This document shows positions 44,176 to 52,900 of a DNA stretch of 64,000 nucleotides, in pieces. The notes beneath the pieces were generated by a model. The model saw nothing but the letters and a program-made list of their open reading frames with translations. It had not been told where the DNA came from and did no database searches. The position numbers were made by a program, and so were the translations under genes. Numbering within the stretch: position 1 is the stretch's first letter; every line of letters starts with the position of its first letter. This DNA comes from DTFZ01 sp050260375. Lineage in GTDB: Bacteria; Bacillota; Clostridia; Christensenellales; SZUA-584. The DNA is taken from positions 62,001 through 126,000 of the forward strand of contig JBLNCA010000025.1 of the NCBI GenBank assembly GCA_050260375.1. The letters run 5' to 3'.

Positions 44176-45041
44176 GCAGCGTATCCGAAAAGCCGGAGGC
44201 TACAGGGGGCAAAAGCAGGGTAAAGTGCGGCATATGCCCGCATGGCTGCGTAATTGAAGAGGGGCACGTAGGTCTTTGCAGGGCGAGGCGAGCTGTCGGC
44301 GGGAAGGTAGTAGCGGACAATTACGGCCTTGTTACGTCTATGGCGCTCGACCCGATAGAAAAAAAGCCGCTTTACCGCTTCCATCCCGGAAGCTATATAC
44401 TCTCGGTGGGCAGCTACGGATGCAACTTAAGATGCCCGTTCTGCCAGAACTACGGAATTTCGATGGCGGATAAAGCGAGGGTTGGCACCGAGTATATATC
44501 GCCCGCGCAGCTTATGGAATACGCGCAAAAGCTTAAACCGCGCGGCAACATAGGTGTAGCGTTTACGTATAACGAGCCGCTTATAGGCTATGAGTATGTG
44601 CGCGACTGCGCCGAGGCGGCGAAACAGCTCGGGCTAAAAACCGTGCTCGTTACCAACGGATATGTGAACGAGCAGCCGCTTAAAGACCTGCTGCCGCTTA
44701 TAGACGCGATGAACATAGACTTAAAGGCGTTTACCGAGGAGTTTTACAGTAAGCTTGGCGGGCATATCGAGCCGGTAAAGCAGGCGATTGCGATAGCTTC
44801 AAAGCAATGCCACGTGGAGGTGACGACGCTTATAGTGCCGGGCGAAAACGATACGCCCGAAGAGATGCGCGCTCTGTCGGCATGGCTCGCGGGCGTGGAT
44901 GTGGAAATTCCGCTGCACGTTACGCGCTTTTTCCCGCGATACAAAATGGCGGGCGCTGATGCGACGCCAGTGGATACGGTATATTCGCTGGCGGATATCG
45001 CGCGGGAAAACCTAAAATACGTATACGAAGGCAACTGTTGA
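44172..45041 (+). CDS. AmmeMemoRadiSam system radical SAM enzyme
   Basis: The 289-residue radical SAM protein has the cluster motif CNLRCPFC (Cys84, Cys88, Cys91). An N-terminal cysteine-rich block CGICPHGCVIEEGHVGLCRAR (four cysteines) precedes it, as in pyruvate-formate-lyase-activase-like members of this family. FTYNEPLIGYEYV and VTNGYVNEQPL are typical downstream strands. It overlaps the MEMO1-AMMECR1 fusion gene, so the three activities are made together. The substrate is unknown. Confidence 0.92.
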   Translation: MSSVSEKPEATGGKSRVKCGICPHGCVIEEGHVGLCRARRAVGGKVVADNYGLVTSMALDPIEKKPLYRFHPGSYILSVGSYGCNLRCPFCQNYGISMADKARVGTEYISPAQLMEYAQKLKPRGNIGVAFTYNEPLIGYEYVRDCAEAAKQLGLKTVLVTNGYVNEQPLKDLLPLIDAMNIDLKAFTEEFYSKLGGHIEPVKQAIAIASKQCHVEVTTLIVPGENDTPEEMRALSAWLAGVDVEIPLHVTRFFPRYKMAGADATPVDTVYSLADIARENLKYVYEGNC

Positions 45042-45121
45042 GGAAAAATGACGTTTGTTAAGAAAAAAGGTAGTTAGTACTACTAAATATATTAAATATG
45101 TATGACAGCGGGCAAAAAAAC

Positions 45122-45150
45122 TTGTTTGTGTGATGTATTGAATGTATACT
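45122..45150 (+). promoter_or_regulatory. Sigma-A promoter of the alpha-oxoamine synthase gene
   Basis: TTGTTT and TATACT (5 of 6) with 17-base spacing, 45 bases before the GTG start. Confidence 0.6.
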
Positions 45151-45195
45151 CGAAATAACTGTACGAAGGCAGAATAACATTAGCAGGAGAACTAA

Positions 45196-46380
45196 GTGGA
45201 TATATTCGAAAAATGTTTTAAATGGACGGAAGCCAGGGACGCAAGGGCTTCGGGGATTTACCCTTATTTTCATGCATTGCATACCGCGCAGGATACCGAA
45301 GTCGTGATGGACGGCAGGCGCATAATCATGATAGGCTCGAATAACTACATGGGCCTTACAAACGACCCGAGGACGAAAAAAGCGGCAAACGACGCGACGG
45401 AACTATACGGCACGGGCTGTTCAGGCTCGAGGTTCTTGAACGGCACGCTGGTGCTGCATGAGCAGCTTGAAAAGGAGCTCGCGGACTTCTTCCATAAAGA
45501 CGCGGCCATGACGTTCAGCACAGGTTTCCAGACGAACCTCGGCATAATAACCGGCGTGGTGGGCCGGCACGACTATATACTCAACGATACCGAGAACCAC
45601 GCCAGTATAGTGGACGCGTGCAGGTTAAGCTTTGCGAAAAACGTGCTGCGGTATAATCACAACGACATGAACGATCTCGAAAGCGTGCTTGCCCGGCTGC
45701 CCGAGGAAGCTGGAAAGCTTATTGTTACCGACGGCGTGTTCAGCATGAGCGGCGACATAGCCGACCTGCCCAAGATAGTGGAGCTGGCGAAGAAGTACGG
45801 CGCGCGTGTAATGGTGGACGACGCGCACGGCGTAGGCATGCTGGGTGATTGCGGAAGAGGCACGGCGAATTACTTCGGGCTCGAAGACGACGTGGATATA
45901 ATAATGACGACGTTCTCAAAGTCGTTCGCTTCGCTCGGAGGCTGCGTCGCGGCCAATGCGCTCGTAATAGACTATGTGCGGCATAAATCGCGCCCGTTCA
46001 TATTCAGCGCGTCGATACCGCCCGGCAACGCGGCGGCGGCGCTTGAGGCGCTGCGTATAATGCGGAGCGAACCCGAACGCCAGAAAGCCCTAATAGACAT
46101 ATCGAACTACATGCGCGCAAAGTTAAAGGACGCGGGCATACCGATAATTGAAGGCGAGACGGCGATAATACCGATATTCACGTACACGATGGAAAAGACG
46201 TTTATGATAACAAAGCGGCTATTTGAGGAGGGCGTATACGTCAACCCGGTGATTCCCCCGGCGGTAAAGGAGGGCGAATGCATGCTGCGCACGAGCTATA
46301 CCGCCACGCATACGCGCTCTCAGATGGACGAGGCGGCGGAGATAATAAAGAAAGTGTTCTTGGAGTTCGGTATAATATAA
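45196..46380 (+). CDS. Alpha-oxoamine synthase (KBL/BioF/serine palmitoyltransferase family)
   Basis: This PLP-dependent enzyme of 394 residues condenses an amino acid with an acyl-CoA. Characteristic blocks are GSNNYMGLTNDPR, YGTGCSGSRFLNGT, DAHGVGMLGDCGRG and the PLP lysine in TFSKSFASLGG. NNYMGLTNDPR and GSRFLNGT echo serine palmitoyltransferase-like members as well as glycine C-acetyltransferase. No biotin or threonine dehydrogenase genes are nearby, so glycine acetyltransferase, 7-keto-8-aminopelargonate synthase and sphingolipid-type synthase all stay open. GTG start with AGGAGA 5 bases upstream. It has its own promoter and terminator. Confidence 0.85.
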   Translation: MDIFEKCFKWTEARDARASGIYPYFHALHTAQDTEVVMDGRRIIMIGSNNYMGLTNDPRTKKAANDATELYGTGCSGSRFLNGTLVLHEQLEKELADFFHKDAAMTFSTGFQTNLGIITGVVGRHDYILNDTENHASIVDACRLSFAKNVLRYNHNDMNDLESVLARLPEEAGKLIVTDGVFSMSGDIADLPKIVELAKKYGARVMVDDAHGVGMLGDCGRGTANYFGLEDDVDIIMTTFSKSFASLGGCVAANALVIDYVRHKSRPFIFSASIPPGNAAAALEALRIMRSEPERQKALIDISNYMRAKLKDAGIPIIEGETAIIPIFTYTMEKTFMITKRLFEEGVYVNPVIPPAVKEGECMLRTSYTATHTRSQMDEAAEIIKKVFLEFGII

Positions 46381-46387
46381 AAACGAT

Positions 46388-46414
46388 AAGGATGCTGAAA
46401 AACGCATCCTTTTT
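46388..46414 (+). terminator. Rho-independent terminator
   Basis: AAGGATGC, an eight-base loop and GCATCCTTTTTT lie immediately after the alpha-oxoamine synthase stop. Confidence 0.85.
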
Positions 46415-46427
46415 AAATATGCGGGGT

Positions 46428-46455
46428 CCCCAAAAAGACGTAAGGCTTTTTGGGG
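46428..46455 (-). repeat. About 41-bp stem-loop repeat family, inverted copy
   Basis: Read on the minus strand this is CCCCAAAAAG, loop CCTTACGT and CTTTTTGGGG, preceded by ACACA and followed by ACCCCGC. It is the same family as 18967 and the array at 55184, here in opposite orientation. Confidence 0.75.
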
Positions 46456-46484
46456 TGTGTATCGCAGACTTGATGGAGCGGCAA

Positions 46485-46600
46485 TAAAGCGCCGGATGAG
46501 GGGAAATTCTCTGTATAAAGAAACACCTCATCAGTCGCCTGTCGGCGACAGCCTCTCCTCCTGGGGCCCCGACGAACAAAGTTCGTAGGGGTGGGTAAGG
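46485..46600. repeat. Composite hairpin repeats in a gene-free stretch
   Basis: The gene-free stretch 46416-46991 starts with several inverted repeats. One is GTCGCC/GGCGAC at 46534-46549. Another pairs CCCC-GACGAAC with GTTCGT-A-GGGG at 46567-46591. The word GCGCCGGATGAGG at 46489-46501 recurs at 46912-46924. These resemble dispersed extragenic palindromes common in Clostridia; no coding potential is seen. Confidence 0.5.
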
Positions 46601-46659
46601 AGATGCAAGCGCGTATAAATTAGCAATAAAGCCTTCCCCAAGAGGAGCCGAAGGCGAGC

Positions 46660-46860
46660 ATGCTCAGTGAGCGAAAAAGTGAGCCGAAGGCTCTGTGAGC
46701 AAAGGAGAATGCCGAACGGTAGTGACGGCAGGCGACTATTGCGAACAGAGGAGCTGAAGGCAAGCGCACCCAGTGGGTGATGAAGCGAGCCGGAGGCTCT
46801 GAGAGCAAAGGAGAATGCCGAACGGTAGTGACGGCAGGCGACTATTGCGAACAGAGGAAG
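46660..46860 (+). repeat. Two tandem copies of a 105-bp repeat with AGT-loop hairpins
   Basis: Two units about 106 bases apart. Each begins with a short hairpin with loop AGT (GCTC-AGT-GAGC at 46662-46672; CACCC-AGT-GGGTG at 46767-46779). A second hairpin GAGCC-GRA-GGCTC follows, and then a nearly identical stretch of about 60 bases ending GCGACTATTGCGAACAGAGG. The same architecture, with other stem sequences, is at 58.2-58.88 kb. The stretch has no stop in some frames but no gene-like signal. Confidence 0.7.
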
Positions 46861-46991
46861 GTGGCGCGAAGCGATAGGGTATTGCCCATTGCAGGTGGGA
46901 AGTGGCGCAATGCGCCGGATGAGGTATTGTCTGCTTGGCAACATCTCATATTAAGTGTTAAAATGGACGCAAAAGCGGGCGGTGAAATGCA

Positions 46992-47534
46992 GTGGAATTC
47001 AAAGCTAACGAGATAAGAACATATACGGGTATAAGGATGGACCCGTTTGAAATAACACCGGAGCAGGTGAATATAGAGGATATAGCGCATTCCCTGTCGA
47101 TGATGGTAAGGGCGAACGGCCATCTTAACAGCTTCTTTTCGATAGCGCAGCATTGCTTGAACTGCGCGGCCGAGGCGAAAAACAGGAGCTTAAGCCGCCG
47201 CGTACAGCTCGCGTGCCTGCTGCACGATGCCGCCGAGTGCTATGTCGCCGATGTCCCGAGGCCGGTTAAATACAGGCTGGAGGGCTATGAATTAATAGAG
47301 CAGCGCGTTTCGGACGCCGTATTCGCTGCGTTCGGGCTCTCCGATTTATCCGAAGACGAAGCAGAAGCGGTGCGCGATATAGACAACGCCATGCTGTATT
47401 ATGAATTCAAGGCGCTTACCGGCGCTATAGTAAGCAAAACCCGCCCGCATATATCGGCGGGGCTTGATTTTTCGCAAAAGCCATTTGAACAGGTAAAACA
47501 AGAATTTCTCGAAGCGTTTAAAAAGCTGTTTTAA
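46992..47534 (+). CDS. HD-domain hydrolase (YfbR/nucleotidase-like)
   Basis: The 180-residue HD-superfamily protein has metal ligands in FFSIAQHCLNC (first His), LLHDAAECYVADVPRPVK (HD pair) and a later VRDIDNAM (Asp). The DAAECYVADVPRPVK stretch is typical of the 5'-deoxynucleotidase/phosphohydrolase group. The substrate is probably a nucleotide. GTG start with GGCGGTGA about 6 bases upstream. It is preceded by a repeat-rich gap and faces a convergent SDR gene 6 bases away, with no clear shared terminator. Confidence 0.78.
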   Translation: MEFKANEIRTYTGIRMDPFEITPEQVNIEDIAHSLSMMVRANGHLNSFFSIAQHCLNCAAEAKNRSLSRRVQLACLLHDAAECYVADVPRPVKYRLEGYELIEQRVSDAVFAAFGLSDLSEDEAEAVRDIDNAMLYYEFKALTGAIVSKTRPHISAGLDFSQKPFEQVKQEFLEAFKKLF

Positions 47535-47540
47535 GCGCTT

Positions 47541-48386
47541 TTATGATTCCACTATCGCGCCGCCGTTTACGTGCAGCACCTGGCCGGAAACATAACTGCC
47601 CGCTTCTGATGCGAGGTATACGTATGCGGGCGCTATCTGGAACGGCTGGGCCGCGTACTGCGCGGGCACCGAGCTGCCGAACGAGGCGACCTTTTCTGGC
47701 GAAAAGCTCGACGGTATCAGCGGCGTCCATACGGGGCCGGGAGCGACGGCGTTGACGCGTATGCCGTTTTTCATCAGCGACTGTGACATAGACCTCGTGA
47801 ATGAAACTATCGCGCCCTTTGAGGAGGAATAGTCAATCAAATCCTCCGCTCCCCGGTACGCGGTGACAGACGCGGTGTTTATTATGCTGGCTCCGGGCTT
47901 AAGATGGGGGAGCGCGGCCTTCGTCATATAGAAATACGAGAATAAATTCGTTTTAAAAGTATTTTCGAGCTGTTCGGAAGTTATATCGAGTATGCTGTTC
48001 TGCGGTATCTGCATGCCGACGTTGTTTACCAGTACGTCTATACGGGAAAAGGCGGCGAGCGTGTCCGAAACGACTTTCCGCGCCGCTTCCTCGGTGCGCA
48101 GGTCAGCGCGTATAGGCAGGCATTTTCTGCCGTAATGCTCTACCGCCGCTTTTGTCTCATTGGCGTCCGAGTTGGCAACGAGGTACGCTATTACAACGTC
48201 GGCGCCTTCCTTTGCGAAAGCTACGGCTACGGCGCGGCCGATGCCGCTGTCTCCGCCCGTGATTATCGCTACTTTATCCTTTAACTTTTCGCTGCCGAAA
48301 TATAACGGGTCGTCGTACTGCGGCCTTGGGTTCATATTTGCTTCCCTGCCTTGGAACGGCTGGTGCTGCGGCGGGAAATTCTGCAT
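47541..48386 (-). CDS. General-stress-type short-chain dehydrogenase (YhxD/YdaD-like)
   Basis: The 281-residue SDR has the N-terminal lead typical of stress-linked members (a PQHQPFQGREANMNPRPQYDD-like segment), then the NAD(P) motif TGGDSGIGRA, NNVGMQIP, catalytic YSSSK and the VLHVNGG end. The motif NNAG reads NNVG, as in this subgroup. Substrates of these proteins are not established. The ATG at 48386 follows a strong GGAGGT on the minus strand; the frame is open further upstream without an RBS. Confidence 0.88.
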   Translation of the reverse strand: MQNFPPQHQPFQGREANMNPRPQYDDPLYFGSEKLKDKVAIITGGDSGIGRAVAVAFAKEGADVVIAYLVANSDANETKAAVEHYGRKCLPIRADLRTEEAARKVVSDTLAAFSRIDVLVNNVGMQIPQNSILDITSEQLENTFKTNLFSYFYMTKAALPHLKPGASIINTASVTAYRGAEDLIDYSSSKGAIVSFTRSMSQSLMKNGIRVNAVAPGPVWTPLIPSSFSPEKVASFGSSVPAQYAAQPFQIAPAYVYLASEAGSYVSGQVLHVNGGAIVES

Positions 48387-48499
48387 CGTAATACCTCCGG
48401 ATTGTTTATAATCCGTTTTAGTTTCTGCGTTGAAAAAAGCAAATATGCATAAAAAAAGCACCGGCTGCCCGATGCGCAGAGACTCTTTGTTCGGTTAAA

Positions 48500-49174
48500 T
48501 CATTTGAATATATAGCCTAAGCCCCAGACGGTGTCTATTAACCTGCCGTACGGCTTTATATGCTCGCGCAGCATTTTTACGTGCGTATCGACTGTACGGT
48601 CGGTGCCGAAAAAGTCTTCGCCCCATACGCTGCGCAATATCCTTTCGCGCGACAGCGCTACATGCGGGTTTCGGGCGAAGAAAAGCAGCAGCTTATACTC
48701 TTTGGGTGTTAGCTCGACGATTTCCCCGTCTATATACACAGTGCGCGATACGGAGTCTATGCACAGCCCGTCGAATATCAGGCGCCTTGGCTCGTATTTG
48801 CCGCTGCCCAGACTGTGCCGAAGTATCACGTGTATCCGAGCCATCATTACCTTGCCGGAAAACGGCTTTACTACGAAATCGTCCGCGCCAAGTTCGAAGA
48901 ACGAAAGCTTTTCTTCCTCGTCGTCGCTATCCGATATTATTATTACCGGAGTATTCGAGCTTTTGCGTATCTGGCGGCAAACGTTCCAGGCGTCCAGCTC
49001 CGTAATGTTTGCGTCAATAATGATAATGTGGTATTCGTTTCGCCTGAACAGTTTTAATACTGCAATACCGTCGCCAGCTTCGTCGGCGATCAACCCCTCA
49101 AACGTGGCATGAGTCTTGATTCTCGCTCTTGTCTCGGCGTCCGGTCCGGCGATAAGTATTCGTATATCGCCCAT
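48500..49174 (-). CDS. OmpR/PhoB-family response regulator with altered receiver
   Basis: A receiver domain (about 5-115) is followed by a winged-helix DNA-binding domain (about 130-224; ELTPKEYKLLLFFARNPHVALSR, TVDTHVKMLREHI). The phospho-acceptor Asp lies in IIIIDANITELDAW and the conserved Lys in VVKPF. The N-terminal acidic pair that binds magnesium is reduced: the strand reads ILIAGPDAE instead of ILIVDDE, leaving one acid. Phosphorylation may be weak or absent. No histidine kinase gene is adjacent. ATG 49174 follows GAGG; a TTG at 49186 is the longer alternative. Confidence 0.85.
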   Translation of the reverse strand: MGDIRILIAGPDAETRARIKTHATFEGLIADEAGDGIAVLKLFRRNEYHIIIIDANITELDAWNVCRQIRKSSNTPVIIISDSDDEEEKLSFFELGADDFVVKPFSGKVMMARIHVILRHSLGSGKYEPRRLIFDGLCIDSVSRTVYIDGEIVELTPKEYKLLLFFARNPHVALSRERILRSVWGEDFFGTDRTVDTHVKMLREHIKPYGRLIDTVWGLGYIFK

Positions 49175-49398
49175 GTCAAGCCTCAATTTTCAAGTTTTTA
49201 CAGAGATACGTTAACGCATAAAGATGAGAATATAAGCAGTAATTATATAATAATAGATATTTTCTCATTAATCAAGTGATAATACATGTGTATGTGGAAT
49301 ATATTAACAAATGTGATAATACTGTTATAGAAATCGCTGAAAATGATGAAAATTATGCGGAATTATGCGGAAACTTTATGAAATTCTTAACAGACCTT

Positions 49399-49404
49399 TA
49401 TAAT
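49399..49404 (+). promoter_or_regulatory. -10 element of the hydrogenase operon
   Basis: A perfect TATAAT lies 71 bases before the first start codon, with only a weak -35 (TTATGA) at 17 bases. The rest of the 300-base gap 49175-49474 is A/T rich and contains two direct copies of GTGATAATAC at 49276 and 49313. Confidence 0.45.
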
Positions 49405-49418
49405 TCTATCACATCTGT

Positions 49419-49439
49419 TTGTTATGATTACAATAACAA
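49419..49439. promoter_or_regulatory. Candidate operator of the hydrogenase operon
   Basis: TTGTTAT and ATAACAA, seven-base arms with a 7-base spacer, positioned just after the predicted transcription start. The half-sites resemble those of redox regulators such as Rex (TTGTTAA/TTAACAA), but the spacing is longer than the Rex consensus. Confidence 0.45.
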
Positions 49440-49474
49440 CAAGTTTGTTAAAAAAATCACACGTTAGGAGGTAT

Positions 49475-49981
49475 ATGATGGGCGCAAATAAAACGGCGGA
49501 GCATTGTGACGGGTGCGGGCAGCAGAAATATGCTGAAATCGCCAACATCATCGACCTGTACAAAGACAGGGAAGGCAGCCTGATACAGGTACTGCATCTT
49601 GCTCAGGAGATAAACGGATATCTGCCGCTTGACCTGCAGGTGTTTATCGCTGACAGGATGGGAATCCCGTTGTCGGAAGTGTCGGGCGTCGTTACGTTTT
49701 ACTCGTTCTTTTCCACGAAGCCGAGAGGCAAACATACGATTAGGGTATGCCTTGGAACCGCGTGCTATGTGCGCGGCGGCAAAAAGATAGTGGAAGGCTT
49801 GAAGGACCGGCTCGGAATAGATGTGGGAGAAACTACGGGCGACGGCAAGTTTACGTTTGAAGTTGCGCGCTGCATAGGCTCGTGCGGCCTTGCGCCCGCG
49901 ATGATGATAGACGACGTGGTATACAAACAGGTCAACGTAGACAAGCTGAACTCTATTCTTGCCAGGTACGAGAATGAATAG
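49475..49981 (+). CDS. hydC: Hydrogenase subunit C, NuoE-like [2Fe-2S] protein
   Basis: The roughly 168-residue thioredoxin-like [2Fe-2S] protein is homologous to the 24-kDa subunit of complex I. Cluster cysteines lie in CLGTACYVRGG and ARCIGSCGLAPAM. In electron-bifurcating hydrogenases this small subunit works with the flavin subunit HydB in NADH chemistry. A TAGGAGG RBS is followed by two adjacent ATGs at 49475 and 49478. First gene of a three-gene operon (11 bases to the next). Confidence 0.92.
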   Translation: MMGANKTAEHCDGCGQQKYAEIANIIDLYKDREGSLIQVLHLAQEINGYLPLDLQVFIADRMGIPLSEVSGVVTFYSFFSTKPRGKHTIRVCLGTACYVRGGKKIVEGLKDRLGIDVGETTGDGKFTFEVARCIGSCGLAPAMMIDDVVYKQVNVDKLNSILARYENE

Positions 49982-49992
49982 GAGGCGGCAGT

Positions 49993-52900
49993 ATGAGCGA
50001 TAAGATCAAAACGCTGGAAAGGCTTGAAGAGATACGGAAAAGCTATAACGATAATCTTCAGAAGTATAAATACAGAATATACGTCTGCGCGGGCGCCGGC
50101 TGCATATCGTCAAACTGCGCAGCGGTAAGAGACGCCGCGATAAGCGAGATAGAAGAGGCAGGCCTTAAGGATTCCGTAAGCGTATACGAGACGGGCTGTA
50201 TGGGCACGTGCGCAGTTGGCCCCGTGATGCTCGTGCTGCCCGACAGGATATTCTATACGGAACTGGACGAACAGAAAGTAAAGGAGATAATAAGATCGCA
50301 TATACTGCGCGGCAAGGTGCTCGAGCAGTATACTTTTTACGACTATTCGCTCGCGAGGCACGTGCCTTGCATAGACGACATCAACTTCTTTAAGAGGCAG
50401 GTAAAAATAGCGCTTCGCAACTGCGGCTCGATAGAGTACGGCAAAATAGAAGCGTATATAGCAAACGGCGGATATTTTGCCGCGTATAAGGCTTTAAACG
50501 AGATGACCCCTCAGGCCGTTGTGGACGAAGTCAAAAAATCCGGGCTCAAGGGCAGGGGCGGCGCCGGCTTCCCGACGGGCGTAAAATGGGAGTCGGGCCT
50601 TAAGCAGGAGAGCGACGAAAAATATATAGTCTGCAACGCGGATGAGGGCGACCCGGGAGCGTTCATGGACAGGAGCCTTATTGAGGGCGACCCGCATTCG
50701 ATAATAGAAGGGCTAATAATAGGCGGGTACGCGATAGGCGCAAACCAGGGGTTCATATATATTCGTGCGGAATACCCGATAGCGGTAGAAAGGATGAAGG
50801 CGGCGCTTGCCGAGGCAAGGGAGCGCGGATTGCTGGGCAGGAACATACTCGGCAGCAAGTTCTCGTTTGATATCGAGATAAGGATAGGCGCGGGAGCGTT
50901 CGTATGCGGCGAAGAGACCGCGCTGATGTCTTCGATAGAAGGGCACAGGGGCGAGCCGAAGCAGAAACCGCCGTTCCCGTTCCAGAGAGGGCTGTTCGGC
51001 AAGCCGACGATAATAAACAACGTAGAGACCTATGCGAGCGTGCCCGAAATAATAAACCGGGGCGGAGAGTGGTACACCCAGTTCGGCACGAAAACCAGCA
51101 AGGGCACTAAGGTATTTGCGCTCGCGGGCGACGTGGTAAACACGGGCATTGTGGAAGTGCCCATCGGCATGCCGCTCGGAGACATAATATTCGAGATCGG
51201 CGGCGGAACTCCCAATAAGAAGAAATTCAAGTCCGCGCAGATAGGCGGGCCTTCGGGCGGATGCGTGACGACCGAGAACCTCAATGTTGCTACGGATTAC
51301 GAGACCATCAAGAAAGTGGGCGCGATAATGGGCAGCGGCGGCCTTATTGTAATGAACGAGGATACGTGCATGGTCGATACCGCCCGCTATTTCATGGATT
51401 TCATACGCGACGAGTCGTGCGGCAAATGCACGGCGTGCCGCATAGGAACGAAGCGTATGCTCGAAATTTTGGAGCGCATCACGCGCGGCGAAGGCGAGGA
51501 AGGCGACGTTGAGCTGCTAATAGAGCTCGGCGAGACGATACAGGAGACCGCTATGTGCGGCCTTGGCCAGACGGCGCCCAACCCGGTACTCAGCACGATT
51601 AAGTATTTCAGGGAGGAATACGACGAGCATATAAGGAACAAATACTGCCGGGCGGGCGTCTGCTCGGAGCTTTTCATATCGCCGTGCGAGAATACCTGCC
51701 CCGCAAACGTAAACGTTCCGGGTTATATGTCGCTTGTGGCGGCAGGCCGGTTTATGGACGCGTACCGCCTGATACGGCAGGAGAACCCGTTCCCGGCGGT
51801 CTGCGGAAGGATATGTACGCGGCCGTGCGAGAGCAAGTGCCGCAGAAGGACGGTGGACGAAGCCGTAGCGATATGCGACCTAAAGAGGTTCGTTGCCGAT
51901 TACGCTATGCATAACGAAAAGGCTTATACGAGGGATATCGTATTCCCGAAGAACGGCAAGAGCGTCGCGGTAATAGGCGCAGGCGCTTCCGGGTTGACGT
52001 GCGCGTATTACCTTGCAAGGATAGGCTATGACGTGGACGTATACGAGTCGCACGACACGGCGGGCGGCGTGCTCGCTTACGGCATACCCGAATACCGGCT
52101 GCCCAATGATATTCTTGCGCATGAAGTAAAGCTCATAGAGCAGGAAGGCGTGAAGATACACTTAAATACCGAGGTAGGCAAGGATATACTGTTCGGCGAG
52201 CTCAAAGCGCGGTACGATTCGATATACATCGCCACCGGCACGCAGCTGCCCCAGAAGGTAAACATACCGGGCGAAAGCCTGCCGGGCGTTATACACGGCA
52301 TAAAGTTCCTTAAAAAAGCGAATACGCACCAGCCGATAGACATGGGCAAAAATGTAGTGGTAATAGGCGGAGGCAACACGGCCATAGACTCCGCAAGGAC
52401 AGCGCTGCGGCTCGGCGCTGATAACGTAACGATATTGTACAGAAGGACGAGAGGCATGATGCCGGCTTACGAGACGGAGATAAACGAGGCGCTCGAAGAG
52501 GGCATCAAGCTCGTCGAACTTGCCGCTCCGGTACGCTTCATAGCGGGCAGCGACGGCAGGGTGGCAAAGATAGAGTGCGTAAGGATGGAGCTCGGCGAGT
52601 TTGACGCGTCGGGCAGGCGCAAATCCGTACTCGTCGAAGGCTCGAACTTCATGATTGATACCGATATGGTAATTCCGGCGGTAAGCCAGTACGCGGACTT
52701 CCCGTTCATAGGCAAGGACGAGATAGCCTTAACTCCCTGGGGGACGTTCGTGCTGCAGGGCGACACGCAGATGACCACTATGGAAGGCGTTTTCGCGGGT
52801 GGCGACGTAACGCGAGGCCCCGACGAGGTGATACGCGCGATAGCGGACGGCAAGAGGGCTGCTATATCCATCGACAAGTATCTCGGCGGCAAGGGCAAGC

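Noticed and set aside
46777..47016. Open frame over the 105-bp repeats (also its counterpart at 58643-58978)
   Set aside because: The absence of stops follows from the repeat sequence; both copies encode the same low-complexity charged text and lack start signals.
49276..49467. Possible 63-residue gene upstream of the hydrogenase operon
   Set aside because: No RBS, A/T-rich composition, and it covers the predicted -10 and operator; more likely non-coding.
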